From Otis tarda (lineage: Eukaryota > Chordata > Aves > Otidiformes > Otididae), in NCBI GenBank assembly GCA_026413225.1, contig CM048553.1, forward strand, positions 111,745,190 through 111,809,189: 64,000 bases of DNA, read 5' to 3'. Below, in pieces: positions 25,041 through 64,000 of the stretch. The position numbers and the translations under genes are program-made. Position 1 is the stretch's first letter, and the number at the start of each line of letters is the position of its first letter. The notes under the pieces were generated by a model. It saw only the letters and a list, made by a program, of their open reading frames with translations, ran no database searches and was not told the origin of the DNA.

Positions 25041-25605
25041 TCAGCTTCTTGACAGGCTACAGTGACAGGCCCCTGCGCGCTAGTTCCCATTGCAGACAGC
25101 ACTGCGCTTGGGCTGCGTCTCCTTGAGTCTCTGTTGGGAAAAAAAGGGAGGTGAAGTCTTGTCTCCCTGGGCTGGGAGAGATGCCAGCAGCCAAAAGGGA
25201 ACCAAGAGGACTCCCAGTCAGCCCCATTCTGCAGCTGGTGCCACCGGCTGGAGTACAGTCAGGGCCTGTCCTGATGTGCCTGCAGCCCACTCCTCCATCC
25301 CATCACCCCACAAGCCCTGCTTAGCAGCTGCTCCATATCCCTGTGGTGGAGCTGCAGGCAGCAGCCCTTCCCCACCCGCAGCTGCTTCCAGCCTCCATCA
25401 GAAACCAGCTCCTCAGTCCCATGAGGTGGCCAAGGCCCCAGCTAGAACTGCTTTCTCTCATGTTTCCTGCACCACTCCTCCACCAGCCCCTCATGAAATC
25501 AGCGAGGACAACATACACACCCTAGTTTTTAGTCCCTAGTTTGCTTTGTTACGGAGTACAGAATGGTTACAGGGGGGGGAAAAAAAAAAAAAAAAAGTCA
25601 CACTT
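25041..25605. other. GC-rich block ending in a poly(A) run, origin unknown
   Basis: This block abuts the 5' end of the CR1 copy. It is clearly richer in G+C than its flanks, open in one plus frame (25,090-25,539), and followed by G8A18 at 25,574-25,599. The product is Pro/Ala/Ser-rich with no domain I recognise. It could be a short retroposed transcript, an old LTR piece or chance; no target duplication was seen. Confidence 0.3.
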
Positions 25606-27544
25606 ACCTTCAGAGCTTGAGTGTTTTGTCAGGACCAAATCAGTTTCCCTAAACAGCTACGCAAAGCAGGAACTTGCACTGTAATAACCTGCAATCACTC
25701 TGATGAAAAATCCTGAAAATTCCCTGGTGAAATTTCCTGAAATCTCCAACAGCTATTGCACAACTCTGGAAACCATTCTTAATTTCCTGTTTGCTTCTTC
25801 CAGCAGGGAGATACATCACATGACTCTGGTAGTGCCTATTCTGACCACTGAAGGGAAGAGATGAATTTCAAAAGGAAATATTTCTGCTAGAATAGGTATT
25901 TAATCAAATAGGACTCAAGGTCATCCAGCGATTGAAGGCTGAGGCTTGGCAGATGTCAGAATTAAACTAAATGCATTTAAAAGAAGTACTACTGAGTAAC
26001 TTAGTGTGGTGGGACAATTTCTTACATGGCAAACCCTCCATTATGGCTACCTGGTTCAAGTCTTGATGTCTAAATTTAGAAAAACAGGAAAAATGGCTGA
26101 GGTAGGGCTAGCATAGTCATTGGCTGTTGTTACGTTATACTTGAAGATATTTATTCTCTTTAAGAATAGGACAAATTTATGCCTAAAATAATTTAGATTA
26201 CCATTAAGACATGAGGTTTTGGAGAACCTTCCACTGCAGAATGCATTGCATCCTTAATTTGGAGAAATTTCATTTTATTAGAAATGTCATAGAGATGTGC
26301 ACCAGTGACCAGCATTCTGAAACTTCAGGTGGGATGTCATAATGTCTTTTTAAGTTTAAAGTTCCTTTTCAGAAAAGCTATATATAAAATGCTTGTTGCT
26401 GGGTGACTGTAAATCAGTAGATCTGGTATCAACTTTCACTTGAAAGCAGAAATTCTTTGAGGTTGGTGTGAACACACAAATTCTTTGAGGCTGGATGTCC
26501 ACATCCTTGAAGACCTTTTTCTGCTATGTTCTTTATTTAAATAGCTTCAAATAATAGTTACATACTGTCTCAAGTTTATCTTTCTACTCTTGCCCTATGT
26601 TTTTCATCCAGCCTATTTCCAACTGCTCACTCTGACCATGGCTGAAATTGTATGTTCAATCATGCCTGGTCCTTTTCTGCCCTGTACATTACTGACATCG
26701 TTGTGATGCAGACCACTAGAGGTGATTTCGGATTGGTTTTTTTTTTTTTTTTTCTCTCATTTACTTGTTGACTATTTTCTGTAGCATTTTAAGACTCTAT
26801 TTCTTAATCCATGGAAACTTTAATTTTCTTTAGGTGTTTATGAAAGTCAACAGAATTTTATTATTTTTTTTTTTTTAAGCTGGAGACATGATTATTTTAC
26901 CCTCTAGGTTACATCTCCATTTCCAACTCTTAAAATGCATACATACAGTTCAGCTGTAAAGATTTTTCTTTTTTGCTTTGTGACGTTACAGTTTCCTACT
27001 CACATCCTTCTGTAATAGTTACATTTTTGGTATCAAGGACCAATTTAAGGATGAATTTTTGATCTGTTTAAGTAGTGAGGTTCTTTTATGAGGGTTATGG
27101 TAATACAGGTGTTGAAAAGTGATTAGCACTATATTATATCTCATTTGCACCCATGAAGTATCCCTCCTCACCACTCTCCTAATCCATTAAAAGAGCCTCC
27201 TAGGAAATCTGTTACACTTTTCGTACTCACAAGTTACTACTTTGTTTTTTCCATTGGCACTGTCTGAAGGAGATATGAATTCTCACGTCAACACCTTGGA
27301 CACAGCCTTAGATACTGGCTTGTTGTTAACTGTCTGAAGACTCTACGAATGGCTGTGTTTAGATCTCAGTATATTTCTACTCAAACCCTCTCTTTTAAAT
27401 TTATATTACCTTGACATCTCATCTGTCAAAAAAGAGGAGTCCAGAAAGTTCTCTTTCCCAAGACAGCCAGGGATGTTTTTTAAATGAAAATCTCATTTCA
27501 TGGGATTCAACACAATCTGTTGACTTAATTATTACAACGGATTA
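25606..27544. other. Intergenic DNA downstream of SMCHD1
   Basis: AT-rich with T-tracts near 26,735-26,753 and 26,860-26,876. A direct near-repeat of AAATTCTTTGAGG occurs at 26,450 and 26,478. No gene was recognised. Confidence 0.5.
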
Positions 27545-27862
27545 TATTGGCAGCGCTTTGTACTGAAGCAGTTTTATTGAAAAGATTTATTTTTTTTCAT
27601 AAATAAAAAAGGATATATTTTAAACTTTTTTCACACATGAACATAAAAACTCTGAAAGCTTTTAGAAATGAAAATTAACTATATAAAAAGTAGGCTATCA
27701 ATGTTAAATACTTAAATTTTTGTTACTACTAACTGAAATATGTTTATATCTTCTATCAATATAAAAATCTTCATGTTAATGAGTAATACAATACAAATAT
27801 TTCCTTTAACTGAATGTATTCACATTTTCAATACACAACTATTTCCAGCAAGTCTCATCAGT
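27545..27862 (-). promoter_or_regulatory. SMCHD1: SMCHD1 3' UTR with two poly(A) signals
   Basis: The roughly 300 bp after the stop codon are very AT-rich and show no further exon. On the minus strand there are canonical AATAAA hexamers at 27,591-27,586 and 27,578-27,573. Cleavage is expected 10-30 nt further on, at about 27,545-27,565. The exact end is inferred; no transcript was available. Confidence 0.65.
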
Positions 27863-63318
<35,456 letters not shown>

Positions 63319-63459
63319 CTGTTAAAAAAGATTATGATGATGATTAAAATGATTATTAAGATAATTACCTCTGCGGCTGCTTTAATGAAACATTATACAA
63401 CATATGAAATATAAATGTATACAACATACACACAATATAGAGAAAATGTACATGAGTAT

Positions 63460-63778
63460 CACTGAATCCCAGAATGACTGAGATTGGAAGGGACTTCTGT
63501 GGGTCACCTGGTCAAATCCCCCTGCTCAAGTGGAGACACCGAGAGCTGGTTGCCCACGACCATGTCCAGACAGCTTTTGAGTATCTCCAAGGGTGAAGAC
63601 TCTCTGTGCCATCTGTGCCAGTGCTCGGTCAACCTCATGGTGAAAAAGTGTTAATGTTTCCTGATGTTCAGAGGGAACCTTCCTCTGTTTCAGTGTGCGC
63701 CCATTGCCCCTGGTCCTGTTACTGAGCACCATTAGAAAGAGCCTTGCTCCATCTTCTTTAGACTCTCCCTTCAGGTAT
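63460..63778 (-). mobile_element. CR1 LINE, older 3' fragment
   Basis: Sense is on the minus strand. The plus text runs from ACTGAATCCCAGAATGACTG through GATTGGAAGGGACTTCTGTG, GGTCACCTGGTCAAATCCCC and CATGGTGAAAAAGTGTTAAT, in typical CR1 order. It belongs to a different, older subfamily than the FADD-bearing copies. It lies in the intron upstream of the first visible SMCHD1 exon. Confidence 0.85.
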
Positions 63779-63785
63779 TTCTATA

Positions 63786-63838
63786 CATTATATATATACA
63801 CACATATATATATATACACACACACACATTTATATACA
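63786..63838. repeat. (TA)n/(CA)n compound microsatellite
   Basis: Alternating TATATA and CACACA runs, directly next to the 5' truncation of the CR1 fragment. Likely length-variable. Confidence 0.85.
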
Positions 63839-64000
63839 GATCCTCCCATCTTATGGGTTTCAAAATGGTATTAAAAATGTATCTTTATAGTCATATCACA
63901 TATTTGTGCTTCCCACTTTTTTGAATAAAAATGTTTCTTGCTATAAAGTTAAAAGAAAAAAAAAAAAATCTTAAAATTGAAAGCTTTTTTTCCAACGTGT

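Overview
The window is avian nuclear DNA. Three things show this: several CR1 LINE copies ending in the typical 8-bp (ATTCTATG)n tail, avian-type solo LTRs, and two vertebrate genes with ordinary GT-AG introns. Most of it is AT-rich intron and intergenic sequence, with one CpG island at about 3.9-5.3 kb. It holds no operons, CRISPR arrays or bacterial-type systems.

Two protein genes can be read, both on the minus strand. The large one is SMCHD1, the non-canonical SMC-family chromatin silencer. Its last 21 coding exons run from 63,318 down to 27,863. The splice phases agree at every junction and give a continuous 861-residue C-terminal part: the repeated beta-rich middle region, a coiled-coil stretch, the SMC-type hinge and a basic tail. 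The N-terminal ATPase half lies beyond base 64,000. About 23 kb downstream on the same strand, EMILIN2 begins in the CpG island. Exon 1 (signal peptide) and exon 2 (first part of the EMI domain) lie at 4,817-4,407, and the rest of the gene runs off the left edge. SMCHD1 followed by EMILIN2 on the same strand is also the human 18p11 arrangement, which supports both calls.

Layout by position: 1-4,406 EMILIN2 intron 2 with a degraded CR1 scrap and a GC-rich minisatellite; 4,407-4,817 EMILIN2 exons 1-2; about 4,400-5,260 CpG-island promoter; 5,300-27,540 intergenic, with CR1 copies at 21.6 and 24.3 kb and an unexplained GC-rich block at 25.0-25.6 kb; 27,540-63,318 SMCHD1 3' UTR, exons and introns. 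The introns carry CR1 copies (34.3, 50.8 and 52.4 kb) and three related LTRs (44.6, 58.1 and 61.9 kb), all three inserted antisense to SMCHD1. A further CR1 piece lies at 63.46 kb.

I found no convincing new biological system. The observations most worth checking are a (TG)n tract in place of the polypyrimidine tract at one SMCHD1 acceptor, a possible poison exon in another SMCHD1 intron, a short polyglutamine and basic C-terminal tail, a CR1 copy that lost its reverse-transcriptase active site by an in-frame deletion, and a 252-codon frame interrupted by a single stop at 17.7-18.4 kb.
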